Assembly (NCBI GenBank): GCA_003569145.1
Contig: BGOH01000008.1
Span: 31,110-95,109, forward strand
Direction of reading: 5' to 3'
DNA: 64,000 nucleotides
DNA from: Clavibacter sp.
GTDB taxonomy: Bacteria; Actinomycetota; Actinomycetes; Nanopelagicales; Nanopelagicaceae
The notes beneath the pieces are model-generated. The model was not told the origin of the DNA, did no database searches, and saw nothing but the letters and a program-made list of their open reading frames with translations. Positions 18,870-27,808 of the stretch are shown in pieces. The position numbers and the translations under genes are program-made. Position 1 is the first letter of the stretch; each line of letters opens with the position of its first letter.

Positions 18870-19729
18870 AGCTGAATTCCTGAGAATAGATCGGTCTCGC
18901 GTCCCTCTTCATTAAATGGTGCGCTAGCTTTTCCATAGACCAAGCGGTAATACTCTTGTCCCCAAACTTTAAAGCCTAAATTATCTGAAAGGGCAAAAAA
19001 TGGTCCATCTACTGCAATTTGAGTGGGATGGGCTCGCATCGCATCCATTTTCTTTTCAACAAAGTCTTGGCCATCAATTACCGTTGTAACTAGATTGTCT
19101 GGTTGAGCAAAAGGGAAATCTTCTGCCTTCTCCACTCCCCAGAAATCACTTCCGCTGCCTTTCATTGCTTCAATTCCCTGTTCAATAATTGATATCGGAA
19201 TTGTGTTCCAATAAATCTTTTGAATCTGCCAGCCACGCTGAGCTGCCAATTCACTTGCTCGCATCGCAACTCTATGGGCTTGAATATGATCGGGATGTCC
19301 ATAGCCACCGATTTCATCATAGGTAATCATTACATCAGGTTTAATCTCAAGAATTACCTCAACTAAAGATTCCGCGGCTTGATCAACGTCAGCGTTCCAA
19401 AAATTATCTTTCCTTGAATTTGGCTCTGATCCCATCATCCCGCTATCACGCCATGATTTACTTGGAGAACCAAGGAAGCGATGATCTACCACTCCTAAAA
19501 CTTTCATTGCATTTGCTAATTCGATTTCGCGAGTTGGACCAAGAGCATCTTCTTTTCCACTTGCAAGATGTTCAAGTTCTGGAACTAAAATCTCACCCTC
19601 TTCACCTCTGGTGCAGGTAACAAGAGTTACGCCATAACCCATGGCAGCATACTTAGCCATCGTTACACCATTGTTTATAGTCTCATCATCTGGATGGGCG
19701 TGAACTAGAAGTAAGCGTGGTTTTCTCAT
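18866..19729 (-). CDS. mshB: Mycothiol biosynthesis deacetylase MshB
   Basis: Zinc deacetylase that converts GlcNAc-inositol to GlcN-inositol in mycothiol synthesis. LmbE/PIG-L fold: the metal motif HAHPDDET is near the N-terminus, GHPDHIQAH provides the third ligand, and GPTREIELANAMKVLGV is typical. The start is placed at the ATG at 19729 (MRKPRLLLVHAHPDD); the frame extends upstream to 19837 but that extra sequence overlaps the divergent TetR start and has no homology feel. The neighbouring cysS, ferredoxin and dapC match the mycobacterial mshB region. Confidence 0.88.
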   Translation of the reverse strand: MRKPRLLLVHAHPDDETINNGVTMAKYAAMGYGVTLVTCTRGEEGEILVPELEHLASGKEDALGPTREIELANAMKVLGVVDHRFLGSPSKSWRDSGMMGSEPNSRKDNFWNADVDQAAESLVEVILEIKPDVMITYDEIGGYGHPDHIQAHRVAMRASELAAQRGWQIQKIYWNTIPISIIEQGIEAMKGSGSDFWGVEKAEDFPFAQPDNLVTTVIDGQDFVEKKMDAMRAHPTQIAVDGPFFALSDNLGFKVWGQEYYRLVYGKASAPFNEEGRETDLFSGIQL

Positions 19730-19785
19730 AGAGGTTAGGAAGGCTACACGAGTTCTATTAGTGAAATCTTGCCAAACCTCGTACC

Positions 19786-20412
19786 ATGACACCGATGAGC
19801 AATAGCGAGAAAGTTGATAGTCGGGTTCGTCTTCCACGCGATGAGCGACGCGCTCTGCTCCTAAACGCCGCCCTTGAAGTCTTTACCGCCTCGGGATATC
19901 ACGCAGCAGCGATGGATGAAATTGCAGATCGGGCCGGAGTTAGTAAGCCAGTTCTCTATCAACATTTTCCTTCAAAGCTAGATCTTTATCTTGCCCTTCT
20001 TGATGTTCATATCGATTCTCTGGTCTTTGCGATTCAAAAAGCTATCGCCTCAAATAAAGAGAATAAGAATCGAGTAAAGGCAACCGTTGGTGCTTATTTT
20101 GAGTTTATTGATGATGAAGGTGGCGCATTTCGTCTGCTATTTGAAAGCGATATGAGCGCAGAACCTCAAGTAAGACAGAGGCTTGATCGCATGACCTATG
20201 ACTGCGCCGTAGCAGTTAGCGCTGTTATCTCACTAGATACTGGTTTTCCTAAAGAGGAATCTATGGTGCTGGCAATTGGGCTTATTGGTTGCGCCCAAAT
20301 AACCGCCCGCCACTGGCTTGAGCGGGATGGAAAAATTAATCGCTCCGAAGCAACCTCGTTAGTGACTAATCTACTCTGGCGAGGAATTTCTGGCTTCCCG
20401 CTACAAAGTTAG
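19786..20412 (+). CDS. TetR/AcrR family transcriptional regulator (Rv3208-like)
   Basis: 208 residues. The N-terminal helix-turn-helix is clear: ALEVFTASGYHAAAMDEIADRAGVSKPVLYQHFPSKLDLYLALL (about residues 29-72). The ligand-binding C-terminal domain is all helical. It is paired with a DUF3107 gene, the arrangement of Rv3208/Rv3208A in mycobacteria, so it probably belongs to that conserved group. Targets unknown. An ATG at 19795 is an alternative start. Confidence 0.85.
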   Translation: MTPMSNSEKVDSRVRLPRDERRALLLNAALEVFTASGYHAAAMDEIADRAGVSKPVLYQHFPSKLDLYLALLDVHIDSLVFAIQKAIASNKENKNRVKATVGAYFEFIDDEGGAFRLLFESDMSAEPQVRQRLDRMTYDCAVAVSAVISLDTGFPKEESMVLAIGLIGCAQITARHWLERDGKINRSEATSLVTNLLWRGISGFPLQS

Positions 20413-20468
20413 GAGAGTTTAGAAAATTTGAAGAAGCAAAATCTACTAAAACTCTTTAGGATGGGGTT

Positions 20469-20732
20469 ATGAGTACAAAAAAGAGCGGAAAATCAGAATC
20501 TGCAAAATCAGAAGTTCGTATCTCTGTAGCTGATCAACTTCGTGAATTAACGATAGAGACTTCTCTTGATCGCGATGAAGTATTAGCGCTGGTCAATAAA
20601 GCCCTGACCTCTTCTGCCCCGCTAGTGCTAACTGACATTAGAGGTCGGCAGTTCGTGGTGCCTGCAGGAAAAATCGGTTCAATTGAGATTGGCGATATTG
20701 CTGAACGTCGTGTGGGCTTTGCTGGCGCTTAA
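20469..20732 (+). CDS. DUF3107 family protein
   Basis: 87-residue conserved actinobacterial protein. The core EVRISVADQLRELTIET plus ITDIRGRQFVVPAGKIGSIEIG-like segment and the final RRVGFAGA are diagnostic of DUF3107 (mycobacterial TB9.4/Rv3208A). A Lys/Ser-rich N-terminal extension precedes it. GGATGGGGTT lies just before the ATG. Function unknown; it follows the TetR gene by 56 bases. Convergent with the ParA-like gene, one base between the stops. Confidence 0.88.
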   Translation: MSTKKSGKSESAKSEVRISVADQLRELTIETSLDRDEVLALVNKALTSSAPLVLTDIRGRQFVVPAGKIGSIEIGDIAERRVGFAGA

Positions 20733-20733
20733 A

Positions 20734-21444
20734 TTAAATAAGTTCTAGTTTTTCTAAGAGTAAGTAAGTAACTTCTCGATAATCTGCAGCAACTTCACTC
20801 TTTGTATCTTGAGTTAAGATGCTTTTGGACTGACTCTGCGATAGGCAGACTTGCGCCGATGAACGAATTGTTGGTTCAAGCAGTAAAAAATCATCGCTAA
20901 TCAGTGACTTAAACTCCTCATCAAGCTCTTGCGTTGTTTTAGTTATTAAAAGTTGAAGTTGCCCGCTATGGCCAGCGCTCTCGGCATAATCTTTGCTATT
21001 TAGCGCTCCCCGAAGCGAGAGAATTTCAGTTGTGCTGGGTAGCAGAATTAGATTTGCGACAGCCATAAAGTAGGTAGTAATTCTAGAAACTCCAGTTGGC
21101 GTATCAATTATTACTAGATCAAAGCTTTCTAGAAGCTCAGTTAGTTTTGCCTGTGAGATAACTTGATCAAAATCTAGAGCTAACAGACGACTAGATGAGG
21201 CAATGATTGAGAAGCGCTCTCCGCTTTTTATTGTTGAGGCATCAAGTGAGAACTGGCCAGATAAGAACTCTTTTGTACTCACTCTAGGATTTTCAATTCC
21301 ACATGCAAAAGTTAGCCCCGCTGATGGATCTGCATCTATTACCAAGACTTTCTTGCCATACTCACTAGCCGCTACCGATATGCAATGAGCAGATGTGCTC
21401 TTACCAACACCACCAGCGCTATTAGCAACAACAAGAACCTTCAC
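20734..21444 (-). CDS. ParA/MinD-like P-loop ATPase, orphan
   Basis: 236 residues. Deviant Walker A SAGGVGKSTSAHC at about 9-21 with the signature first lysine position occupied by Gly/Ala, VLVIDADPSAGLTFA as the A' motif, and LVIIDTPTG as Walker B. No parB partner or parS-like site is next to it, so chromosome segregation is unlikely; it may position or regulate another cargo. Its start overlaps the stop of an MpaB-like gene by four bases, which suggests that the two act together. Confidence 0.8.
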   Translation of the reverse strand: MKVLVVANSAGGVGKSTSAHCISVAASEYGKKVLVIDADPSAGLTFACGIENPRVSTKEFLSGQFSLDASTIKSGERFSIIASSSRLLALDFDQVISQAKLTELLESFDLVIIDTPTGVSRITTYFMAVANLILLPSTTEILSLRGALNSKDYAESAGHSGQLQLLITKTTQELDEEFKSLISDDFLLLEPTIRSSAQVCLSQSQSKSILTQDTKSEVAADYREVTYLLLEKLELI

Positions 21445-22223
21445 TTCTCTGCACCAACTTGAGCAAATGCAAACTTCATTTCAGGAGTTTGTCTTAAACT
21501 TTCAGGGACTAAGAGAAGAGCGCTTCGAAGCGATCTAAGAGCAATATTGGTGGCAACATCTTGGCCAGGAAGTGTTGGCCAGCCATATAAAGATTTAGCC
21601 CACTTAGGAAGAGAAGCTGCTGCAATGGAAGTAATGCCTCCCCATAGCGGCGCAATTGGAGTTCCAAAACGAAGAAGTGGAGGAAGTGGAGGAAGGGCGA
21701 TAAATAACGCTGCTCGTTTGGCGTCATCGCTGGCAGAAAGCTCATCTTTAATATCTATGAAGTATTTATCTAGTTGAGCAACGTTTCTTGGTACTTTTTC
21801 TTCATCAATACCTACTAAGCGAGCAAATACCACCATCTCCTCTAGATATTGATCACGCTCTTTTTCGCTCAAAACAAGTCCTGAGCGAAGCGCTGTATCT
21901 AGAAAAGAATCAACCATTGCCATATGAACCCAGAGCAGAAGCCTTTGATCATCAAGTTTTAACTTCTCGTGAACACCTCTAACTCTGGCAGCTAACTTCT
22001 CAGCCTTTTCCTTGCTAGCAAAGGTAAGAGTTGCAACATAATCTCCAGTTCTCTCAAGCCTTCCCCAAGCATCTTCGCGGAAGTTGGAGTGTGCTGCCAC
22101 TCCTGCCATCGCCTCCGGATGCAGCGCTTGTTGAAGTAGCGCTCTAATTCCTCCCACAAACATTGAAGGATCGGAGTGAACCCTCCAAGTTATGGAATCA
22201 GGGGAAAAGAAACCTAAACTCAT
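21441..22223 (-). CDS. MpaB-like oxygenase family protein (DUF2236)
   Basis: 260 residues, all-helical, with the family pattern: WRVHSDPSMFVGGIRALLQQALHPEAMAGVAAHSNFREDAWGRL near the N-terminus and a WVHMAMVDSFL motif in the middle. His residues in HPEAM and WVHM would be heme or metal ligands as in the latex-clearing/mycophenolate oxygenase group. Substrate unknown. It sits in a four-gene coupled run with the ParA-like ATPase, MarC and a PHP protein, overlapping each neighbour by four bases. Confidence 0.78.
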   Translation of the reverse strand: MSLGFFSPDSITWRVHSDPSMFVGGIRALLQQALHPEAMAGVAAHSNFREDAWGRLERTGDYVATLTFASKEKAEKLAARVRGVHEKLKLDDQRLLLWVHMAMVDSFLDTALRSGLVLSEKERDQYLEEMVVFARLVGIDEEKVPRNVAQLDKYFIDIKDELSASDDAKRAALFIALPPLPPLLRFGTPIAPLWGGITSIAAASLPKWAKSLYGWPTLPGQDVATNIALRSLRSALLLVPESLRQTPEMKFAFAQVGAEK

Positions 22224-22831
22224 GAGGCAAAGAGATCCTTAATTCCAGTCATCAGCATCTCAAATGCGATTGCAGCAGTTAGAAGGCCTGCAATCTTTGC
22301 AAGGAGAGCGACTCCAGATTCTTTTATAATTTTCACAATTCCAAGTGAGAACATCAAAGTTATACCAATAATCAGATGCGCTCCAAGTACAGCAAGTGAG
22401 AGTGCAAAGGTCATAGAGGTGCTAGAAACTTCTTGACTAAAGAGCATGATTGTCACAATTGCTCCAGGGCCTGCCAGTAGTGGAGTGCCAAGTGGGACTA
22501 AAGCCAAGTTCTTTGGAATCTTTCCACCGCCACTAAAGTCACTTCCCTTTAGTAAATCAAGCGATACCAATAGAAGAAGTAATCCCCCAGCTCCTCTTAG
22601 AGCTGGCATAGAAATCTCAAGGTAATCAACGATAAATTGGCCAAAGAGAGCAAAAATAGTAATCACAAATAGCGAAGTGCCGGCAGCTTGCCAGGCAAGA
22701 AGAGTTCTCTGACGTCGAGTGCGATCTCCTAGAACAGATAAGAATATTGGCGTAGCACCGGGCGGATCTAAAATCACAAGTAGGGTTACAAATGCTTGCA
22801 GACCAAATGTAATTGTGCTGATATCACTCAT
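22220..22831 (-). CDS. MarC family integral membrane protein
   Basis: 203 residues with six hydrophobic segments. Signature LLVILDPPGATPIFLSVL in the first membrane region and ALVPLGTPLLAGPGAIVTIMLF in the central region are characteristic of MarC/YchE proteins. The family was named for a multiple-antibiotic-resistance locus, but a transport role has not been established. Overlaps both neighbours by four bases. Confidence 0.88.
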   Translation of the reverse strand: MSDISTITFGLQAFVTLLVILDPPGATPIFLSVLGDRTRRQRTLLAWQAAGTSLFVITIFALFGQFIVDYLEISMPALRGAGGLLLLLVSLDLLKGSDFSGGGKIPKNLALVPLGTPLLAGPGAIVTIMLFSQEVSSTSMTFALSLAVLGAHLIIGITLMFSLGIVKIIKESGVALLAKIAGLLTAAIAFEMLMTGIKDLFAS

Positions 22832-23691
22832 CGCTTCACAACCCTTCTCTGATTAGCTCTTAATTCAAGATGGGCCCATTGTTCAGGATTTGTGGTGAAT
22901 TGCGCTAATCGATTTAATTTTCCATCTCCATGGTAATCACTTGAGCCAGTAATAACAAGATTTCGCGCAATTGCAAGGGAGACTAGCTCCGCTTTCTCAC
23001 TATCTGAGTGATCTGGGTGATCAACTTCAATTCCATCAAGTCCAGCAGCAATTAAGTGATCAAAAGCTTCAATTTTAAGTGTCTTGCCACGCTTTGAAGC
23101 AAATGGATGAGCGATTACTGCAACACCTCCGGCCTGCTTGATTAGCTTTATAGCAGCCTCTGGAGTTGGCGAATAATGATTTACATAGTATTTAGATTTA
23201 TTATGTAAGAAAGTTTCAAACGCTTCTTGGCGAGATGCCACATGGCCCTTAGCAACTAAAGCATCAGCTAGATGAGGACGGCCGAGTGTGGCATCACCGG
23301 TTCGCATGGCATAAACCTCATCTAAGCTAATTTCAATTCCAGCTTCATTTAGGCGAGTAATTATCTTCTCCATACGAAATAGGCGATGCTCTCTTGTCTT
23401 ATCAAGTTCATCAATGAGTGCTTGATGGCTTGAATCAAAGAGCAGGCCAAGCATGTGAATACTGAGCCCCTCTTCATCTTGGCAAGAAATTTCTGAGCCC
23501 AACACCAATTGCATTTGAGATTTAGAGGGATGATTAAGCAGAGCGCTAGATGCTTCCTGCCAGCCGCGAGTAGTGTCATGATCGGTTAGCGCCAACACCC
23601 CAATACCTGCAGCAATTGCCTTATCGATTAAACCAGAGGGCGTATCAGTCCCATCGCTTGCATTGGTATGGGTATGTAAATCAATGAGCAT
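22828..23691 (-). CDS. PHP-domain phosphoesterase
   Basis: Metal-dependent phosphoesterase of the PHP superfamily, 287 residues. Motifs: DLHTHTNASDG at the N-terminus, LTDHDTTRGW, GSEISC, AHPFASKRG, and GSSDYHG. The layout matches the YciV/RNase AM or 3',5'-nucleoside bisphosphate phosphatase group. The start is set at the ATG at 23691, directly before DLHTHT; the longer frame from 23745 would overlap the EamA gene and adds no conserved sequence. Confidence 0.85.
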   Translation of the reverse strand: MLIDLHTHTNASDGTDTPSGLIDKAIAAGIGVLALTDHDTTRGWQEASSALLNHPSKSQMQLVLGSEISCQDEEGLSIHMLGLLFDSSHQALIDELDKTREHRLFRMEKIITRLNEAGIEISLDEVYAMRTGDATLGRPHLADALVAKGHVASRQEAFETFLHNKSKYYVNHYSPTPEAAIKLIKQAGGVAVIAHPFASKRGKTLKIEAFDHLIAAGLDGIEVDHPDHSDSEKAELVSLAIARNLVITGSSDYHGDGKLNRLAQFTTNPEQWAHLELRANQRRVVKR

Positions 23692-23701
23692 GAGGGTAAG
23701 G

Positions 23702-24598
23702 CTACCCTTTTTCTCCATCCTTGCTGCGCATAACAAAAATCGCACACCCTGCCAATAAAAGAATCAACCCTGGAACAGTTCCAAGTGGTGGTAATTGATC
23801 AAGCCACCAAAAGGCAAGAAGAGCGCCAACTGGAACTTCAAAGAAAACAATTAAGGAAACAATTGCTGGCGATACTCTCTTAAGTGAGAAATTAAACATC
23901 GTGTGACCAAGAATCTGTGCTCCTAAAATTAGCGCAAGCAATAACCACCATTGCTTAGCTTCAAAACCAATTAGCTGCACTCCAGTGATAAGTGCAATCG
24001 GAAGAGCAGTTAGCGAACAAGTTAAATAACATAAAGTGGTATAGGTCGAAGTTGCAAGTGTTTGTTGTGCTTTTGAGCCGAGTAGAACATATAGGGCAGC
24101 AAGAGCAGCGCAGATAATTGCCGCTATATCTCCAATGAAAGCTCTAGTTGAAATCTGAAAATCAACTCCAGTAATGATTAAAACTCCAATGAAGCTAATA
24201 ACCATTCCAATCCAAGCTCGCCTTGGAATATGGCCGCCAAGTTTTTTAACAAAGTAAGCAGCAAAAATTGGTTGAAGAGCGGTAAGTGCAGTTCCTGCTG
24301 CCACCGTGGTGTATCTCATTGCTATAAAAAATCCAATAAAGTGAAGTGCTAGAACAAATCCTGCCGCCATTGACCAGGCAAGACCTCGACGATTTTCACT
24401 CTTTAACCACTGACCATTTCTCAAAGCAAAGGGCGCCATGATTAGCGCTCCGCCAAGGTTTCGCCAGAAAATTAAAGTAATAATTGGCATCGCACTCAAG
24501 GCAATTACTGGTCCTGAGGTTCCAATTCCTATTACTCCAAGAAGCAATAATGGAATGTCACGACCGCTAGGCATCTGGGTGTGGTTTTGATCGCGCAC
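23702..24598 (-). CDS. EamA-family transporter (DMT superfamily)
   Basis: 298 residues with ten membrane segments in two EamA repeats. It has the conserved RNLGGALIMAPFAL early motif, the GTALTALQPIFAAYFVKKLG stretch of the first repeat, and the SLIVFFEVPVGALLAFWWLDQLPP stretch of the second. Family members export or import amino acids, nucleobases or other small metabolites; the substrate cannot be read. GTG at 24598 or ATG at 24574 could be the start. Divergent from the MgtE-N gene. Confidence 0.85.
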   Translation of the reverse strand: MRDQNHTQMPSGRDIPLLLLGVIGIGTSGPVIALSAMPIITLIFWRNLGGALIMAPFALRNGQWLKSENRRGLAWSMAAGFVLALHFIGFFIAMRYTTVAAGTALTALQPIFAAYFVKKLGGHIPRRAWIGMVISFIGVLIITGVDFQISTRAFIGDIAAIICAALAALYVLLGSKAQQTLATSTYTTLCYLTCSLTALPIALITGVQLIGFEAKQWWLLLALILGAQILGHTMFNFSLKRVSPAIVSLIVFFEVPVGALLAFWWLDQLPPLGTVPGLILLLAGCAIFVMRSKDGEKG

Positions 24599-24643
24599 CG
24601 GCTCAACTTACTATCCGATAGCCTTGGACTATGGAGGTGCCTG

Positions 24644-25885
24644 ATGCGAACAGAGGAATTAACTCGAGTATTTTTAGCCAAGCTCGCTGGTACTCCCGTA
24701 TTTGATCCAAATGCCGATCGCGTAGGAAAAATACGCGACGCCATTGCATCAATGCGACAGGACAACCTAGCTCCTAGAATTTTAGGTTTCATCGTCGAAG
24801 TTCCACAACGCCGCAAGATCTTCATTCCAATTACTCGAGTCACTTCGATTGATGACAGCGGGGTCTTTATTACTGGCTCTTTGAATATACGACGCTATCA
24901 ACCTAAACAGAGTGAAATTGCACTCCTTGGGGAGTTGCTTGATCATAAAACGCGACTTAGAGAAAATGGAAATGTTGTTGTTATTGAGGATATTGGTATG
25001 GAGCTGCGCGATAACAAAGATTGGTATGCCGAGCATGTACATGTTCAAGAAAAAACTAGATCTTTTGGGCGTCGTTCAACTCAAACACTTTCTTGGAGCA
25101 GCGTTGAAATAGAAGTTTCTTCTCACATTCCAGATTTAAGCGCGCCAACTGAAGATATAGCTCTACTTCCTGCGCAAGACATAGCCGCCGCTCTTCGCGA
25201 GCTTGATATAAGTCGTCAGAGAGAAATTGCGCATACTTTAGATGACGAGAAATTGGCTGATGTTCTGGAAGAGATGGATGATGCAGATCGCCTTGCCCTA
25301 GTTTCACTCTTAGAAGGCGAGCTTGTTGCCGATGTTTTAAGTGAGATGAATCCTGATGATGCTGCCGATGTTCTCAAAGAAGTCGGCAGTGAAAAAGCTG
25401 AGAGTCTCTTAAACCTTATGGAGGATGATGAAGCCCAAGATGTTCGTCGTCTTATGGCATACGAGGATTTCTCTGCAGGTGGCATGATGACTACAGATCC
25501 AGTAATTCTCTCTGGTGATGCCACTGTGGCCCAAGCACTAGCAGTCCTTAGACAGAAAGACGTTTCTGCTGCATCTGCTGCACAGGTTTTTGTCTGTCGT
25601 GCACCACTTGAAACGCCCACTGGAAGACTAATCGGAGTGGTCCACATGCAGCGCTTACTGCGTGAACCTCCTGCGTTATCCCTGGCGATAGTGGCGGAGA
25701 AAGAGACAAATGCTATTTCTGCAGATACACCTCTAAATGATGTGGTTCGCCATCTTGCTAACTACAACTTACTTGCAGCTCCCGTAGTTGATGAACATGA
25801 TCGCTTACTTGGCGCTGTAACTGTTGATGATGTGCTTGATCACCTATTGCCTTCAAATTGGCGCAGAAGTGAGGCAGAAAAATGA
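24644..25885 (+). CDS. MgtE N-terminal/CBS-domain protein without a channel domain
   Basis: 413 residues. An N-terminal PRC-barrel-like region (about 1-110) is followed by MgtE-N superhelical repeats with acidic pairs (DDEKLADVLEEMDDADRL, LSEMNPDDAADVLKEV) and a CBS pair ending at LGAVTVDDVLDHLLP. The transmembrane Mg channel domain of true MgtE is absent, as in mycobacterial Rv1232c. The start is the ATG at 24644, which has GGAGGTG six bases upstream; the longer reading frame lacks this. Likely a cytosolic magnesium or nucleotide sensor working with the membrane DUF1003 protein. Confidence 0.88.
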   Translation: MRTEELTRVFLAKLAGTPVFDPNADRVGKIRDAIASMRQDNLAPRILGFIVEVPQRRKIFIPITRVTSIDDSGVFITGSLNIRRYQPKQSEIALLGELLDHKTRLRENGNVVVIEDIGMELRDNKDWYAEHVHVQEKTRSFGRRSTQTLSWSSVEIEVSSHIPDLSAPTEDIALLPAQDIAAALRELDISRQREIAHTLDDEKLADVLEEMDDADRLALVSLLEGELVADVLSEMNPDDAADVLKEVGSEKAESLLNLMEDDEAQDVRRLMAYEDFSAGGMMTTDPVILSGDATVAQALAVLRQKDVSAASAAQVFVCRAPLETPTGRLIGVVHMQRLLREPPALSLAIVAEKETNAISADTPLNDVVRHLANYNLLAAPVVDEHDRLLGAVTVDDVLDHLLPSNWRRSEAEK

Positions 25886-26349
25886 CAATAGCTGGTAAGT
25901 CAAAACTTGAAACTCCAAGAGAGTCTCGTCGCTCCCTGCGTCCTAATTATGATCCTGAAGTAATTGGTCGCGTATCAGAGGCCTTTGCTCGTTTTATCGG
26001 CACCGCACGTTTCTTGGTTTATATGACAGTCTTTGTCGCAACCTGGATCATTTGGAACTTTGTTGCGCCAGAAAACCTGCGCTTTGATGAATATCCTTTT
26101 ATCTTCCTGACATTTATGCTTTCACTACAAGCCTCTTACGCTGCTCCACTGATTCTGCTTGCTCAGAATAGACAAGCTGATAGAGACCGTGTTACATCTC
26201 AAGAAGATCGTGATCGCGATGAGCGCAACTTGGCTGTTACTGAATTCATGGTCAGAGAGATTGCAGCTATGCGTCAAGAACTGTTGGCCGACATCAAAGA
26301 AATGCTTGATGAGAAATTAGGTAGCGACCCCAAGGGGAACGCCAAGTAA
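25882..26349 (+). CDS. DUF1003 membrane protein
   Basis: 155 residues with a basic N-terminus, two membrane segments (about 46-64 and 71-92) and a charged helical C-terminus. The motif FARFIGTARFLVYMTVFVATWIIWN and LQASYAAPLILLAQNRQADRDR is diagnostic of DUF1003. Its ATG overlaps the previous stop by four bases. Its last 33 bases overlap the convergent end of mrp. The pair with the MgtE-N protein is conserved in actinobacteria. Function unknown. Confidence 0.9.
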   Translation: MTIAGKSKLETPRESRRSLRPNYDPEVIGRVSEAFARFIGTARFLVYMTVFVATWIIWNFVAPENLRFDEYPFIFLTFMLSLQASYAAPLILLAQNRQADRDRVTSQEDRDRDERNLAVTEFMVREIAAMRQELLADIKEMLDEKLGSDPKGNAK

Positions 26350-27453
26350 AGATTTCTTTCGTTTTGTTAGTTGATCAATTATTGCAAAAAAGCCTTTAGC
26401 CGCATCTGATTCTGGATCCCTAAAAACAATCGGAGATCCTTCATCTCCGCCTTCACGTAGCTTGATATCAAATGAAATCTGAGCAAGTAGCGGAACATCT
26501 ACTCCTACAAGTTGGCTTAATCTTTTTGCAGTTTCCTGCCCTCCACCTTGTCCAAAGAGTGCAACCTGAGCTCCGCTTACCGGATCTGTATAAGCAGACA
26601 TGTTCTCAATTACTCCGATTACATGTTGTTTTAATTGATGAGCAATACGTCCTGCTCGCTCAGCAACTTCAGCAGCCGCAATCTGCGGAGTTGTCACCAC
26701 AATAATTTCTGATGCTGGAATCAGCTGCCCAAGAGATATCGCAATATCTCCGGTTCCTGGTGGCAGATCAAGGAGTAAGAAGTCTAAATCTCCCCAGTAT
26801 GCATCACTTAAAAGCTGTTCTAAAACTCTATGAAGCAGTGGACCACGATAAGCAACCGGATCTGCGCGATCTGGTTTGAACATCTCAATTGAAACTACCT
26901 TGATTCCATTGGTTTCAACTGGAATAAATGTTTGATCAATAGCTGTTGGCCTCTGCCCTTCAATGCCCAAAAGCCTTGGAATTGAGTGCCCATAGACATC
27001 AGCATCTAGAACTCCAACTTTAAAGCCGCGCTTACTAAGCGCTGCTGCAAGATTTACAGTTACTGATGACTTTCCTACCCCTCCCTTGCCAGATGAGATA
27101 GCCCAGACTCTGGTTAAGGAATCAGGTTGAGCAAATGGAATGAACTTCTCCCGACCGCCGCGGAGAAGTTTTTTAACATTATCTCTCTGAGTCTCATTCA
27201 TTACGCCAAATTCAAGTTCAACCTTTTCAACCCCAGCAACTTTTGTAACCGCGCTACTAACATCACTTTTCAATTTATCTCGCATAGGACATCCTGAGAT
27301 AGTTAGCAATATCTTGATTTTTGCTATCCCACTATCAAAATCAACACTTTCAACCATTCCTAGATCTGGAAGAGGTCTGTGAAGCTCAGGGTCAGAGACA
27401 GTTGCTAGCGCGCTATGAATTTGACTTACTACTTCATCTTTTGAAAAACTCAT
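26317..27453 (-). CDS. mrp: Mrp/ApbC family P-loop ATPase, Fe-S cluster carrier
   Basis: 378 residues: an N-terminal MIP18/DUF59 domain (about 1-90) and a MinD-type ATPase with deviant Walker A SSGKGGVGKSSVTVN (about 117-131) and LLLDLPPGTGD. Carries or assembles Fe-S clusters for apo-proteins. The CxxC cluster motif of enteric Mrp, near VIENMSAY, is not present here; no cysteine occurs in that segment. Its ATG overlaps the tatB stop by four bases, so the two form an operon as in mycobacteria (Rv1229c and Rv1224). Confidence 0.92.
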   Translation of the reverse strand: MSFSKDEVVSQIHSALATVSDPELHRPLPDLGMVESVDFDSGIAKIKILLTISGCPMRDKLKSDVSSAVTKVAGVEKVELEFGVMNETQRDNVKKLLRGGREKFIPFAQPDSLTRVWAISSGKGGVGKSSVTVNLAAALSKRGFKVGVLDADVYGHSIPRLLGIEGQRPTAIDQTFIPVETNGIKVVSIEMFKPDRADPVAYRGPLLHRVLEQLLSDAYWGDLDFLLLDLPPGTGDIAISLGQLIPASEIIVVTTPQIAAAEVAERAGRIAHQLKQHVIGVIENMSAYTDPVSGAQVALFGQGGGQETAKRLSQLVGVDVPLLAQISFDIKLREGGDEGSPIVFRDPESDAAKGFFAIIDQLTKRKKSLLGVPLGVAT

Positions 27454-27788
27454 AGTAGATCTGGATCTATTTTGGCAGCCTCATCAATAACTTTTTTACT
27501 TGCTTTAGCTTGACTCTTAAGGTCATTTGCAAGTGGCTTAACATCATCTAAAGCATTTCCTAATACTTTCTGGGCTAATTTTTTAGGCGTTAAGTCCGTA
27601 ACTTGAAGATCTTCGAATCCAGGTCCTAGATTTTCTTTTAATTCACGCGAAGCATAGGTTGTGAAGTTGCGAACCTTGTGAATAAATCTGGCAAAGTCTT
27701 TTGCCGCCTCCGGCAATTTATCTGGGCCAACTAGAAATAATCCTAGGATCACTAAACCTAGAAACTCGCCCATTCCAATGCCGAACAT
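27450..27788 (-). CDS. tatB: Twin-arginine translocase subunit TatB
   Basis: 112 residues. N-terminal membrane helix FLGLVILGLFLVGPDKLPEA, with the conserved Glu before it and Gly-Pro hinge, followed by an amphipathic helix (KDFARFIHKVRNFTTYASREL) and a charged variable tail. Partner of TatC in folded-protein export. The VGPDKLPE hinge and following RFIHKVR favour TatB over TatA. Confidence 0.88.
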   Translation of the reverse strand: MFGIGMGEFLGLVILGLFLVGPDKLPEAAKDFARFIHKVRNFTTYASRELKENLGPGFEDLQVTDLTPKKLAQKVLGNALDDVKPLANDLKSQAKASKKVIDEAAKIDPDLL

Positions 27789-27808
27789 GCACCTATCCTA
27801 TTCTTTAA

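Noticed and set aside
24532..24843. 103-residue minus-strand frame across the EamA/MgtE-N boundary
   Set aside because: It is antisense to the strongly supported MgtE-N start and has no family features.
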